A stretch of 64,000 nucleotides of DNA, taken from Rhodanobacter sp. C05. GTDB lineage: Bacteria > Pseudomonadota > Gammaproteobacteria > Xanthomonadales > Rhodanobacteraceae. The position numbers and the translations under genes were made by a program. The notes below the pieces were generated by a model that worked only from the letters and a program-made list of their open reading frames with translations, made no database searches and was not told the origin of the DNA. Shown one piece after another: positions 16,984 to 25,810 of this stretch (position 1 is its first letter; each line of letters begins with the position of its first letter). The stretch is taken from NCBI RefSeq assembly GCF_002001165.1, contig NZ_MUNQ01000016.1:182881-246880 (forward strand). Direction: 5' to 3'.

Positions 16984-17733
16984 ATGTACTGGCAAGTCAT
17001 AGGTACGAACATTCGCATTCTTGGATCAATGCACCTGCTCCCAGCCAACAACTGCGGATTGCCTGCTTGGGCCACGCAGGCGTTCGAGTGGGCGGAGGCT
17101 CTTGTACTCGAGTCTGATCCGCCAACAATTCTTCCCCTGCTCCGGTCTCCCACTGCCGTCGACCTTCAGACGCAGTTGTCTCCCGTTACGTGGGCCAGGA
17201 TTCACGACTTATGGCCGACGTCTAGTCCGTTGCCTCCATTGAAGGCCGTTCGGCCATGGGCGGCGCTATTTCTAGCAACAGTTCTCACGCAGCGAACGGC
17301 GGCCGGAATCGAAGGTCAGTTTATTCAATGGGCAAGCGAGCAATCCAAGCCCGTTGAGTTCCTCGAAACTGCGGAAGAAGTCGTTGCTGCCTTCGAGTCC
17401 GCACCGCTCTTGGAGGTGCACCAAGGGTTGGAATTACTGGCATCGGACCTTTCTGCTCCGCAGCGTTCACTTGAAGCAATGTACGCAGCTTGGCTGCGAG
17501 GTGACCTAGCAGCGCTCTATAACGTCGCAGCGCAATCGCCGCTGTTTCGCTTTGAAGGTCTGAGAGCCGCTGTTCTGCAGCGTCGGAATCAAGCGTGGGC
17601 TCCAGCGTTGTCCAAACTCTTGCAATCACCGCTTCGCACCCTCGTTGCTGTCGGAGCGCTGCATCTCCACGGATCTGGAAATGCAATTGAGTATTTGGGG
17701 CAACATGTCCAACTGATTCCACCAGGAGGCTAA
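16984..17733 (+). CDS. TraB/GumN-family protein
   Basis: The 249-residue protein carries the family signatures: an N-terminal GTNIRILGSMHLLP (the G-x-x-H type motif), an acidic EALVLESDPP, EFLETAEE in the middle, a late R-R-N-Q-x-W segment (LQRRNQAWAPALSKLL) and the C-terminal LVAVGALHLHGSGNAIEYLG. Members of this Tiki/TraB/GumN/PrgY group resemble metalloproteases. Unlike GumN, no signal peptide is seen, so it may act in the cytoplasm. GGAGGGCGAGC precedes the ATG. Confidence 0.75.
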   Translation: MYWQVIGTNIRILGSMHLLPANNCGLPAWATQAFEWAEALVLESDPPTILPLLRSPTAVDLQTQLSPVTWARIHDLWPTSSPLPPLKAVRPWAALFLATVLTQRTAAGIEGQFIQWASEQSKPVEFLETAEEVVAAFESAPLLEVHQGLELLASDLSAPQRSLEAMYAAWLRGDLAALYNVAAQSPLFRFEGLRAAVLQRRNQAWAPALSKLLQSPLRTLVAVGALHLHGSGNAIEYLGQHVQLIPPGG

Positions 17734-17778
17734 CCCCTCCATCGAGCGGACGTCCGGATGAGATTCTCTAAAGATAAA

Positions 17779-17838
17779 GATCGGGGTCAGGTTCACTTTC
17801 TCACGAAGTAAGTGAACAAGTGAACCTGACCCGATAGT
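17779..17838 (+). repeat. REP-like palindromic element, copy 6 (with internal duplication)
   Basis: The centre differs from other copies (TCTCACGAAGTAAG) and AAGTGAAC is repeated (AAGTGAACAAGTGAACCTGA), suggesting slippage or repair within the arm. It is the last copy seen in the window. Confidence 0.8.
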
Positions 17839-17881
17839 CAGTACCACCTGCGAATAGCTCTCCTGAACAAGCTTCCCAGTT

Positions 17882-18631
17882 TCAAGCTCCATCATTGCTT
17901 GACACTGCACGTGCGGCGATGCGCAACTTCCACATAAGACGTGCAATTACTGCGATCAACGGTAGCAAGCTCAGTACGGTGTAAAACGCGTTCGCCACGA
18001 GTTCGTCAGTCGAGCTTTGTACCGGCCTCGAGCAGTAAGTGCCGGGAGGGCAATCCGTGCTCCAGATGATGGAAATAGCTACTCCCGCCAATACAAGGCA
18101 CGGGATCGCCAATATGACACTTCCACCGAAACGGTGTGAACTCGTGCTGACGTCCTTGGGCGCGCGCGAAAGCTCGTCGTATTTGTCACTATCGACATCG
18201 CTTTCTCCCTGGTTGTACGTTCCCCTCTGTATGTCTTCAAGGATCTCGCAAGCGCGGGCTTGATCCGAAGCAAGTACAAAGATCCGGACGCCTCCCATCG
18301 CTTGCGTCCACAACGGGTTGGCCTCCACCGTCTGCAGACCTGCCGTATGAGCATCGATGCCTTCGGCGTGCAGACGGCCCAGCAGCACATGAGCCTCAGT
18401 GGGCGTCAGGAAGCGCTTTAGTTGCACGAAACCAGCATGTTCTGCATCGGCCTCGTCGTCTCCATCGGGCTCTGCATCTGTCTCTGTGTTTGGTAACGCA
18501 AGTCCCCGGCCAATAGCTTCTTCCTGCGCAATTGCTGCGGCCAAAACCGTCAATTGGCTCGACTGCAGGCGTTCCAACAAAACTTCATCGGAGAACCCAG
18601 CGAAGCGCCGGCGCAATTCTTGTTCGCTCAT
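17882..18631 (-). CDS. Membrane protein with a DUF2007-like domain
   Basis: The 249-residue protein starts with a helical segment (MSEQELRRRFAGFSDEVLLE), then an acidic linker rich in Asp and Glu. The middle (FVQLKRFLTPTEAHVLLGRLHAEGIDAHT...VRIFVLASDQARACEILED) matches DUF2007, a small putative signal-transducing domain. Two membrane segments follow (VILAIPCLVLAGVAISIIW and AFYTVLSLLPLIAVIARLMW). The start is 48 bp after the stop of the J/Sel1 gene on the same strand, so the gene is probably the third of the hscC operon. GGGGGGTGAT precedes the ATG. Confidence 0.65.
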   Translation of the reverse strand: MSEQELRRRFAGFSDEVLLERLQSSQLTVLAAAIAQEEAIGRGLALPNTETDAEPDGDDEADAEHAGFVQLKRFLTPTEAHVLLGRLHAEGIDAHTAGLQTVEANPLWTQAMGGVRIFVLASDQARACEILEDIQRGTYNQGESDVDSDKYDELSRAPKDVSTSSHRFGGSVILAIPCLVLAGVAISIIWSTDCPPGTYCSRPVQSSTDELVANAFYTVLSLLPLIAVIARLMWKLRIAARAVSSNDGA

Positions 18632-18679
18632 ATCACCCCCCTGTGGCGTAGCTCGCTATTCCACAACACCGAAGAACTT

Positions 18680-20563
18680 TCAATGATCACTGTCCAACCG
18701 GACAGCGGCATCCAACTTAGCAAGGAAGCTGTTACGTGACCTCAGTTTCCCGGCAAGCTCGGTTGCGGTTCCCAGTTGTTCTTTGCTTAGCCCACGTGCA
18801 ACATGCTCCATGGCAATCGAAGCGTTCTTTTGGGTGGAGTCACTGCGCGAAGCTGCAACACTCAGCAAAGCATATGCCACCATTGGGTCCTTACGCACAC
18901 CAACGCCTCTTTCGTACATAGAAGCTAAATTGACCTGTGCTGACACATCTCCCTGCGAAGCAGCGCTGCGATACCAGGTAATGGCCGCATTGGTGTCCTG
19001 AGCGATGCCTAAACCCCGTTCGCAGAGCCAGCCCATACCATTTTGCGCGCTGGCATTTCCCCGCATTGCTGCCGCTCGCCACCACCGAGCTGCTGAGCTG
19101 TAGTCTTGCTTCGCACCATCACCTTTGGCGAATGACAGGCCAAGGTTGAATTGCGCCACGATATGACCTTGTTCGGCGGCCTTCTCCCACCAGGCATGCG
19201 CCAGCTTTGCGCTCCCTTTAACTCCGCGTCCATCTTTGTATAAGACGCCAAGATGGAATTGCGCCACCGAATATCCCTTTACGGCAGACTGCTTGAACAG
19301 ATCAACAGCCAATGGAAGGTTTTGTGCAACGCCATGACCGTCCTCGTACATGGTCCCTAGGTTGTATAGAGCTGGAGGGTATCCCTGGTCGGCAGATCTT
19401 TGAAACAATTCGACAGCCATACGATAAGTGGCATCATCGACCCCATTTACTGCATATGTTTGGCCCAGCTGGTTTTCAGCTTCAGGGCTTCTCACTGCAG
19501 CCATATCACTCGTTGAATTTTTTTCTAACTTGCCGGGCTCAGGCAAGGTCGATTTTGCTTCCGTCGAAACAGGCGTCGCCTCGTAAAGAGTAGCCTTCTG
19601 GTCAGGCAATGAAAAATGACTGCCGAGTATGCTCATCACACCCAGAAACGGAAAAATAATCATCCATCCTATGGGTGAACCTCTAGAACGTCGCTGCTGC
19701 CGCCTAGGTGGAATAGGCTTCGTTTCCTGCGCATGCCTTTCGTCATAAGCAGCCGACAGACTCGCATTGGTTCGAAGTTTTTGTCTCCACCAATCAAATG
19801 CTTCTTGGCTGAAACGTTCATTGAGCTCATGCTTGAACGCTGCATGGCGATCCAGCACACGATTCGCATTAGCGATCTGCCAAGGCTCGACCCTCGTAGT
19901 GGGCTTCCGCTTGATCAAGGTATAGAGTCTTACCGCTTCGGCGAGCGTTTCATGATCTGCAGCATTACCGGCTGTTAACAGGCGCCGCAATGTCTGCTGA
20001 CGCTGCATACGGTGAACAAGATCAGGGCGTAGCGCAGCTAGGTGCCTGCTTGATGTTTCCCAGATGAATAGATCGCAAGCTTTATCCAAGAGGAAAACAT
20101 CGATCGGCCTGGCAAAGGCTCGTACAAGAACCGCTTGTTCGAATAGTGCCTTTGCGTCAAGTGAGGTCAAGCGTACATCATGGGAATAGGCTGCAAGAAT
20201 GGCACCCATGGGTGCTGCATAAGGCGCGTAAGCTGCATCGACGAATTCGCGAAATACTTGTTGGGCCAACTCGCCAGCTTCATCTATCGGAACAGTCTTG
20301 CGAGTATTACTGGCCGTCGGCGCAACACTGACGGTTGAAGTATTATCCAGCGCTCCATGTACAAGTACGGAAGGCGGCGTTTTCGCTGTCGCCTCGACAC
20401 GCTTTGCCCATTGCAGCGCCCATTCATACGCCTCGCGAATCCGTTGAAAACGGGCAGCTTCAGTCGCCGGATCGCATTGTTTTATCGCTTTGGCGTAGGC
20501 CTTGCGGATAGTACTTGTGTCTGCACTTTTATCTATCCCCAGCGTTTCAAATACCCACTGCAT
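18680..20563 (-). CDS. Membrane-anchored J-like/Sel1-repeat protein, likely Hsp70 partner
   Basis: I choose the ATG at 20563, preceded by GGGGAGG, giving 627 residues. Residues 1-55 look like a J domain (FETLGIDKSADTSTIRKAYAKAIK...FQRIREAYEWAL), but the loop reads CDPATE instead of the canonical HPD tripeptide. A helical region follows to about residue 285, then a membrane segment near 298-317 (IGWMIIFPFLGVMSILG). From about 365 to 590 there are roughly six Sel1 repeats (A-x-x-x-L-G-x-x-Y-x-x-G-x-G-V). The gene begins 26 bp after hscC, so it is probably its dedicated cochaperone. In E. coli, HscC and its J partner lie near separate Sel1 genes; here J and Sel1 parts are fused. Confidence 0.75.
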   Translation of the reverse strand: MQWVFETLGIDKSADTSTIRKAYAKAIKQCDPATEAARFQRIREAYEWALQWAKRVEATAKTPPSVLVHGALDNTSTVSVAPTASNTRKTVPIDEAGELAQQVFREFVDAAYAPYAAPMGAILAAYSHDVRLTSLDAKALFEQAVLVRAFARPIDVFLLDKACDLFIWETSSRHLAALRPDLVHRMQRQQTLRRLLTAGNAADHETLAEAVRLYTLIKRKPTTRVEPWQIANANRVLDRHAAFKHELNERFSQEAFDWWRQKLRTNASLSAAYDERHAQETKPIPPRRQQRRSRGSPIGWMIIFPFLGVMSILGSHFSLPDQKATLYEATPVSTEAKSTLPEPGKLEKNSTSDMAAVRSPEAENQLGQTYAVNGVDDATYRMAVELFQRSADQGYPPALYNLGTMYEDGHGVAQNLPLAVDLFKQSAVKGYSVAQFHLGVLYKDGRGVKGSAKLAHAWWEKAAEQGHIVAQFNLGLSFAKGDGAKQDYSSAARWWRAAAMRGNASAQNGMGWLCERGLGIAQDTNAAITWYRSAASQGDVSAQVNLASMYERGVGVRKDPMVAYALLSVAASRSDSTQKNASIAMEHVARGLSKEQLGTATELAGKLRSRNSFLAKLDAAVRLDSDH

Positions 20564-20589
20564 GCGCCTCCCCAATAAAAAGTCTAAGT

Positions 20590-22308
20590 TCAAGCGTCGA
20601 TTAAGGGACTACTTTCAAAGCTATCCAGCCACGACTGAAATTGCTCACGGGCCGTGGCGATTTCATGTGGTTCCTGCCTTCCAAGGATTGACTCGAATTG
20701 CGCCAGAGCCCTAGATATTTGCATACGGGCCGGCCCCAAAGCCTCCTCGAAGAGGCGATTGCCTCGCGCCATAAGAGCCGCATTGCGCACGTCTTCTCTA
20801 GGATGCAACTTAAGACTCGCGAGCGCATCAAGACGTTCTCGGATTTCATCGTTTGACAATACGCCCGAGTGCTCTTCAATAACGATGCTGCCTTTGATGT
20901 TTGTACCATGAACAGTCGCCTCGACTTCAAGCAGACCATTCACATCGTAAGTAAAGCGAACGTTCGCCCCAGCCCCACCCGCCGGCATGCCGGGCGGCAT
21001 GTCGATGACAAACTTGCCGAGAGGGATATTCTCTTTTACAAGGCGCGCTTCACCCTGGTAGACATCGATGCCAAGTTTTGGTTGGCCATCGCGTACCGTA
21101 TAGACATCTTTGCTTCGACTGGCCGGCACAACGGTATTACGTTCAATAATAGGCAGGTAAAAGCCGTCGACGAAGGCGCCACCAGGACCACTCAGTTGCT
21201 GTGACGTATTGATGCCAAGCGTATAAGGACAGACGTCAGTCATGACTATCTCGTCCAACGCCACGTCGTCCATAGCCAAGCCCGCCTGTACGGCAACCCC
21301 GAGCGCCACCACCTCGTCGGGATTCAACGTCGTTACGGGGAAACGGCCAAACATGCGCGTGACCAGTTTGCGCACGATTGGCATTCGCGTCGCTCCACCA
21401 GCGAGAACAATCTCATATAGATCCGAAGCGCGTATCCGCGCATCGCGAAGTGCACGCTCAACTGGTATCCGTAGTCGTTGCAAGAGTGGATCGCAAAGCT
21501 CTATGTAGCGATCTTCGTTCAGACTGTAAGAAATATTCTTTCCGCGTAAGCGAAGTGACAGCTCGGCCAAAGGTGCCGCCGACAGCGTTCGCTTCATTTT
21601 CTCTGCAGCTTCCCGCAGTCGTTGTCGATCTCCAGGCGATAAGTCGTTGTTGCAAAGCTCTGATTGACAAGAAGCAAGAATGTCCTCGACAAGAATATCG
21701 AGAAAGTCCTCTCCGCCGAGGAAGTTGTCGCCAGCGCTTGCACGCACCTCCATGACGCCCTCGAATATCTCCAAAACAGAGACATCGAATGTTCCACCGC
21801 CCAGATCAAAAACGAGAAACTTACGCTCACTTCCGGCGTCGCGTACGCCATAGGCAAGCGCTGCGGCTGTCGGCTCGTTGACCAGTCGCTCCACGCGAAG
21901 CCCGGCAAGCTGACCTGCCGCTCGCGTAGCTTTGCGCTGAGCATCACTAAAGTAGGCAGGCACACTAATGATGGCGTCTTGCACTGTTTCGCCAAGGAAA
22001 GCCTCCGCGTCGGCCTTAAGTGAGCGGAGCACAAATGACGACACTTCTTCAGGACGGAACTTGCGCTTGCCAAGTTCGCATTCGCGTGCTGAACCCATGT
22101 AGCGCTTGAAATTAGCGATTGTCTGTTTTGGGTGTGTCTGCAAGCGATCTTTTGCAGCCTGACCTATCAGTAGTTCACCACTGTCCGAAAACCCGACGCA
22201 CGAGGGTGTCAGCACTACACCGAGGGCATTGGGTATAAGAACCGGGGCGCCCTCCTTCCACACAGCGACAAGACTATTGGTAGTCCCTAGATCAATGCCG
22301 ATGATCAA
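20590..22308 (-). CDS. hscC: HscC-type Hsp70 chaperone
   Basis: The actin-like ATPase domain is intact: [59 protein letters not shown] and [15 protein letters not shown] [12 protein letters not shown]. The substrate-binding part contains YTLGI and [10 protein letters not shown]. The 572-residue length fits HscC (shorter than DnaK, with a reduced lid and no EEVD-like tail). I choose the TTG at 22308: AAGGGGG lies 6 nt upstream and the protein then begins as HscC does; the ATG at 22329 has no such site. HscC in E. coli is a specialised Hsp70 with reported links to stress and sigma-70 activity. It heads an operon with the J/Sel1 and DUF2007 genes. Confidence 0.85.
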   Translation of the reverse strand: MIIGIDLGTTNSLVAVWKEGAPVLIPNALGVVLTPSCVGFSDSGELLIGQAAKDRLQTHPKQTIANFKRYMGSARECELGKRKFRPEEVSSFVLRSLKADAEAFLGETVQDAIISVPAYFSDAQRKATRAAGQLAGLRVERLVNEPTAAALAYGVRDAGSERKFLVFDLGGGTFDVSVLEIFEGVMEVRASAGDNFLGGEDFLDILVEDILASCQSELCNNDLSPGDRQRLREAAEKMKRTLSAAPLAELSLRLRGKNISYSLNEDRYIELCDPLLQRLRIPVERALRDARIRASDLYEIVLAGGATRMPIVRKLVTRMFGRFPVTTLNPDEVVALGVAVQAGLAMDDVALDEIVMTDVCPYTLGINTSQQLSGPGGAFVDGFYLPIIERNTVVPASRSKDVYTVRDGQPKLGIDVYQGEARLVKENIPLGKFVIDMPPGMPAGGAGANVRFTYDVNGLLEVEATVHGTNIKGSIVIEEHSGVLSNDEIRERLDALASLKLHPREDVRNAALMARGNRLFEEALGPARMQISRALAQFESILGRQEPHEIATAREQFQSWLDSFESSPLIDA

Positions 22309-22571
22309 AATATCCCCCTTTACAATCAATCAACCATCATTTTTGGCAACATCCGCGAGCAGCAGAGTGATCTCAATAGCACACCCAACCCGACCGCCCG
22401 ACGCATATCACCCTTCAGAAACGGCACGTTAACTCGCAAGAGACCTCGAATTATTCGTAGAGATCAAAAAGGCATAGTGCGAAACTCAGGTCAGAGTGCA
22501 TTTAGAGTGCCCGCTTCGGGTCGAAGCAGACATTTTTTGGACCAAGCATCCTCAACGGCGACTTTCGTCCC

Positions 22572-23774
22572 TCAAATCTCCAAACAATCAAACCGTCGAT
22601 CCGCCTCCACCTCAGCGTCATAGTCCACATCCACCCGATCAAACCCGAACAGCTGCAAAAACTCGTGCTTGTACCCGGCGTAGTCGGTGATCTGCTTGAG
22701 GTTTTCGGTGGTGACGGTGGGCCAGAGGGTCTTGCAGGGGATCTGCACGTCGTCGCGCAGCTCCCAATCGTCCAAGCGCAGGCGGCCTTCATCGTCGGTG
22801 GGTGCCGCTTTACCATCGGCACGGTAGAGGCGGTCGTGGAACAGGCGGTTGGCCTGTTCGATGGGGCCTTCGTGGATGCCCTTCTCCTTCATGATCTTGA
22901 AGGCGATGGAAACGTACAGCGGGATCACCGGGATGGCGGCACTGGCCTGGGTGACGACGGACTTCATCACGCCGACGTAAGCGTCGAGGCCGGGGTGGCG
23001 GCTGCGCAGTTGCCTGGCGGTGTTGTCCAGGTGCTGCTTGGCCTGGCCCAGGGTGCCGTGCCAGTACATCGGCCAGGTGATCTCGGTGCCGATGTAGCTG
23101 TAGGCGACGGTCTTGGCGTGCTCGGCCAGTACGCCGGCGGCGCTCAGCGCGTCGATCCACAGCGCCCAGTCCTCGCCGCCCATCACGGTGACGGTGTCCT
23201 TGATTTCCTGCTCGGTGGCCGGCTCGATGGTGGCCTCGATCACGGTGTCCTTGTTGGTGTCGACCGAGGTGTTGGTGAACGGCTGGCCGATGGTCTTGAG
23301 CGCCGAGCGCACCACTTCGCCGGTGTCCGGCAGCTTGCGTACGGGCGAGGCGAGCGAATAGACCACCAGGTCGATCGGGCCGCCCATCTCGTTCTTGATG
23401 ATCTCGATTGCGCGGGCGCGGGTTTCGTTGGCGAACGCGTCGCCGTTGATCGACTTGCTGTACAGGCCGGCCTGCTTGGCCGCCTTGTCGAACGCGGCGG
23501 AGTTGTACCAGCCGGCGGTGCCGGTCTTTTCCGAGCTGCTGGGCTTCTCGAAGAACACGCCGAGCGTGGCGGCGCCGTAGCCGAAGGCGGCCGTGATGCG
23601 TGAGGCCAGGCCGTAGCCGGTGGAGGCGCCGATCACCAGCACGCGCTTCGGGCCCTTCGCCTTGTCGTGGCCCGCGGCCTGGGTGACCTTGATCTGGTCG
23701 AGCACGTTGTGTTCGCAGCCGACTGGATGGGCGGTGATGCAGATGAATCCGCGGACTTTGGGCTTGATGATCAC
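22572..23774 (-). CDS. fabV: FabV trans-2-enoyl-ACP/CoA reductase
   Basis: The 400-residue protein starts at a GTG (23774) 8 nt after AGGAG, beginning [16 protein letters not shown] as FabV does. The NADH-binding [12 protein letters not shown] and the FabV active-site pair Tyr-x8-Lys ([10 protein letters not shown]) are present, as are [10 protein letters not shown] and the C-terminal FLQLFGF. It performs the last reduction in each round of fatty-acid elongation, and FabV enzymes are naturally tolerant of triclosan. It is monocistronic. A long frame in another phase (22810-23802) is a shadow caused by strong codon bias. Confidence 0.92.
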   Translation of the reverse strand: MIIKPKVRGFICITAHPVGCEHNVLDQIKVTQAAGHDKAKGPKRVLVIGASTGYGLASRITAAFGYGAATLGVFFEKPSSSEKTGTAGWYNSAAFDKAAKQAGLYSKSINGDAFANETRARAIEIIKNEMGGPIDLVVYSLASPVRKLPDTGEVVRSALKTIGQPFTNTSVDTNKDTVIEATIEPATEQEIKDTVTVMGGEDWALWIDALSAAGVLAEHAKTVAYSYIGTEITWPMYWHGTLGQAKQHLDNTARQLRSRHPGLDAYVGVMKSVVTQASAAIPVIPLYVSIAFKIMKEKGIHEGPIEQANRLFHDRLYRADGKAAPTDDEGRLRLDDWELRDDVQIPCKTLWPTVTTENLKQITDYAGYKHEFLQLFGFDRVDVDYDAEVEADRRFDCLEI

Positions 23775-23872
23775 TCGGGTGGCTCCTGCTGCTGTTCGGC
23801 AATTCGCCATATTAACCAAGGTGGGAGGCCATGCGCTGCCGTAGGGGGTATCGGGTGACTCATTCCTTAGTT

Positions 23873-23976
23873 CGTCATCCCTGCGAAGGCAGGGATCGCA
23901 TGTCGCTGTTGCGAAAGGCTGAAGGGATGGGCCGCTTCGTTGTTGAAGAGCGATTCCTGCTTTCGCAGGAATGACG
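23873..23976. repeat. Large palindromic repeat, family 2, copy A
   Basis: The outer arms CGTCATCCCTGCGAAGGCAGG and CCTGCTTTCGCAGGAATGACG pair imperfectly. The inner part holds GCGAAAGGCTGAAGGGATG and TTCGTTGTTGAAGAGCGATT. The ends CGTCAT and ATGACG are shared with copy B and the element at 27670. Confidence 0.8.
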
Positions 23977-23997
23977 ATATGGGGAGGTTTTCTTACT

Positions 23998-24139
23998 CGT
24001 CATCCCGGCTGACCCACAAAAGGGGGCAAGGGCCGGGATCGCAGTTGCTGTTGCGAAGGGCTGAAGGGATGACTGGCTTCGTTGTTGAGATGCGATTCCT
24101 GCCGTTGCCCCCTTTTTGTGGGGTTCGCAGGAATGACGA
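23998..24139. repeat. Large palindromic repeat, family 2, copy B with extended arms
   Basis: This copy follows copy A after about 20 bp and shares its inner sequence (GTTGCGAAGGGCTGAAGGGATGACTGGCTTCGTTGTTGAGA, given here only to locate it in part by its CTGAAGGGATG and TTCGTTGTTGA words). Both arms carry an extra block: CCACAAAAGGGGGCAA on the left and the complementary TTGCCCCCTTTTTGTGG on the right. Confidence 0.8.
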
Positions 24140-24225
24140 TGTTGGGAGGTTTTTGAGATTCTCTGCGGGATCATCTCTATCTAAAACCCGTTGCGGAATC
24201 GCAGCGGAGCCTTTCACCACCTCGA

Positions 24226-25743
24226 TCAGGCAGCCGGTGCCGTGATGCGCCGGAGATAATCCATCACCGGCGCGTGATCAGTGTCCGCCGCCACCAGGCC
24301 GACGTAATTGTCCGGTCGGATCACGAAAAGGGCATCGTCGCTGTAGGCAGTACGGGCATGGCCCTGCTCATCCACAAGGTTCGTCGCAGCGTGCGGTGAT
24401 GCGGCGATGACATAGCCCCGCACGTCGTCACCGAACGTTGCGGCGCACGCGTCGACCACCGATCGCCAGCGTGTGCCGAAGCCGAGCAAGGTGATGTGCG
24501 GTCCCCGCAATAGATCGAAGATGCGCGTCGACTCGCCAGCGCCGGACAGGCCGGGCGCATCCGGCGCGCGGTCGCCTGCACGCAGGCCATCGCCGTCTGG
24601 CCGCTGGTCCTGCGACAGGCTGCAGCCGCGGTAGCCCAGGCCCAGTTGCAGGGTCTTTTCGTCGCGGCTGAGCACGAAGCCACGCGCGGCCACTGCAGCA
24701 TTCATCAACTCGTTGGAGACGCCCAGCACCCATGAGGCGATCGGCAGGCGCTCCTCGCCGTAGGTGTCGATCAGGCTCGCGTCGGCGCCGCCCAGCACGG
24801 CGGCGAGTTTCCAGCCCAGGTTGTAGGCATCCTGGATGCCGGTATTCATGCCCTGCCCGCCGGCGGGCGAATGGACGTGGGCGGCATCGCCGGCCAGCAG
24901 CACGCGGCCGGCGCGATAGCGGTCGACCATGCGCACGTTGGCCCGCCACATCGATTCCCAGCCGGTCTCCTCCACGCGGATGTCCTGTCGTCCCGTGCGT
25001 CGATCGATCAGGCGCTGAAAAGCCTCCCGCGACGGCTGATCGTCCTGGCCCGGTGCGATCGAGGCCTGCAACTGGAACGTGTCGGTGGAGGGCAGCGGGC
25101 AAAGCGCCAGGAAGCCTTCGGCGCTGCGCCACACGTGCCAGTGGTCGCGATCGAGCCCCGTCAGGCGGACATCGCCCAGCATCATCCGGACGGTCTCGAG
25201 GGTCTCGCCCAGGAAAGAAATATCTTCTTGCTGTCGGATCGAACTCTTGCCGCCATCGCAACCGATCAGCCAGCCCACCCGCAGGGTCTCTTCGCCTGCG
25301 GATCCGGCCAGTTGCACGGTCACGCCGTCGTCGTCCTGGACATAGCTGGAGAGCGTCACGCCGAATTCGACCTCGCCGCCGAGGTCGCCCAGCCTGGCGC
25401 GCAACGCTTCCTCGACACGCCATTGCGGCGTCAGCAACGCCGACAGGTAGGGCGCATCTGGCCTGGGCGGAAGGTAACGGCGAGGCACCTCCGTGGAGGC
25501 GCCGGTCTCGTCGTGCTGGAGCATGTTCATGTCGAAGCTGCCGTTGGCGATCACCCGATCGACGATGCCCAGGTCATCGAACAATTCCAGCGTGCGCGGC
25601 TGCAGTCCCTTTCCGCGCGAACCCGCCTGCGGCGAAGGCGAGGCCTCGATGATGCGGAAGCGCACCTTCCGCTGCGCCAGCGTGCAAGCCAGGGTCAGGC
25701 CTGTCGGGCCCGCGCCTACGATCAGGACATCAGTATTCGGCAT
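24226..25743 (-). CDS. FAD-dependent aromatic monooxygenase (PheA/TfdB, UbiH-like group)
   Basis: The 505-residue protein starts at 25743, after AGGA. The Rossmann motif VLIVGAGPTGLTLACTLA is followed by RGKGLQPRTLE, the DG motif IGCDGGKSSIRQ and the second FAD motif LAGDAAHVHSPAGGQGMNTGIQDAYNLGWKLA. The C-terminal thioredoxin-like domain of phenol hydroxylases appears shortened, ending with VIRPDNYVGLVAADTDHAPVMDYL. It probably hydroxylates an aromatic compound using NAD(P)H and oxygen. The substrate is unknown. It lies 67 bp downstream of cutC, possibly in one operon. Confidence 0.85.
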   Translation of the reverse strand: MPNTDVLIVGAGPTGLTLACTLAQRKVRFRIIEASPSPQAGSRGKGLQPRTLELFDDLGIVDRVIANGSFDMNMLQHDETGASTEVPRRYLPPRPDAPYLSALLTPQWRVEEALRARLGDLGGEVEFGVTLSSYVQDDDGVTVQLAGSAGEETLRVGWLIGCDGGKSSIRQQEDISFLGETLETVRMMLGDVRLTGLDRDHWHVWRSAEGFLALCPLPSTDTFQLQASIAPGQDDQPSREAFQRLIDRRTGRQDIRVEETGWESMWRANVRMVDRYRAGRVLLAGDAAHVHSPAGGQGMNTGIQDAYNLGWKLAAVLGGADASLIDTYGEERLPIASWVLGVSNELMNAAVAARGFVLSRDEKTLQLGLGYRGCSLSQDQRPDGDGLRAGDRAPDAPGLSGAGESTRIFDLLRGPHITLLGFGTRWRSVVDACAATFGDDVRGYVIAASPHAATNLVDEQGHARTAYSDDALFVIRPDNYVGLVAADTDHAPVMDYLRRITAPAA

Positions 25744-25810
25744 GGGTGATCCTGATGGTTGGTGGCAGTGGATGGTGGCCGTCAAATCCAGTTTCTGTCT
25801 GGAGCGAAGC

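Larger units (their letters stand above)
23775..24225. other. Repeat-bearing gap of about 450 bp between fabV and the FAD monooxygenase
   Basis: The gap lies upstream of fabV and downstream of the monooxygenase gene (both minus strand). The first 95 bp should contain the fabV promoter. The rest is the tandem pair of palindromic repeats. No gene is seen. Confidence 0.5.

Noticed and set aside
22810..23802. 330-codon minus-strand frame in a second phase of fabV
   Set aside because: Arg/Gly/Pro-rich out-of-frame reading of fabV; fabV motifs lie in the other phase.
23873..24139. Insertion sequence
   Set aside because: No transposase frame is present; the sequence is only palindromic repeats.
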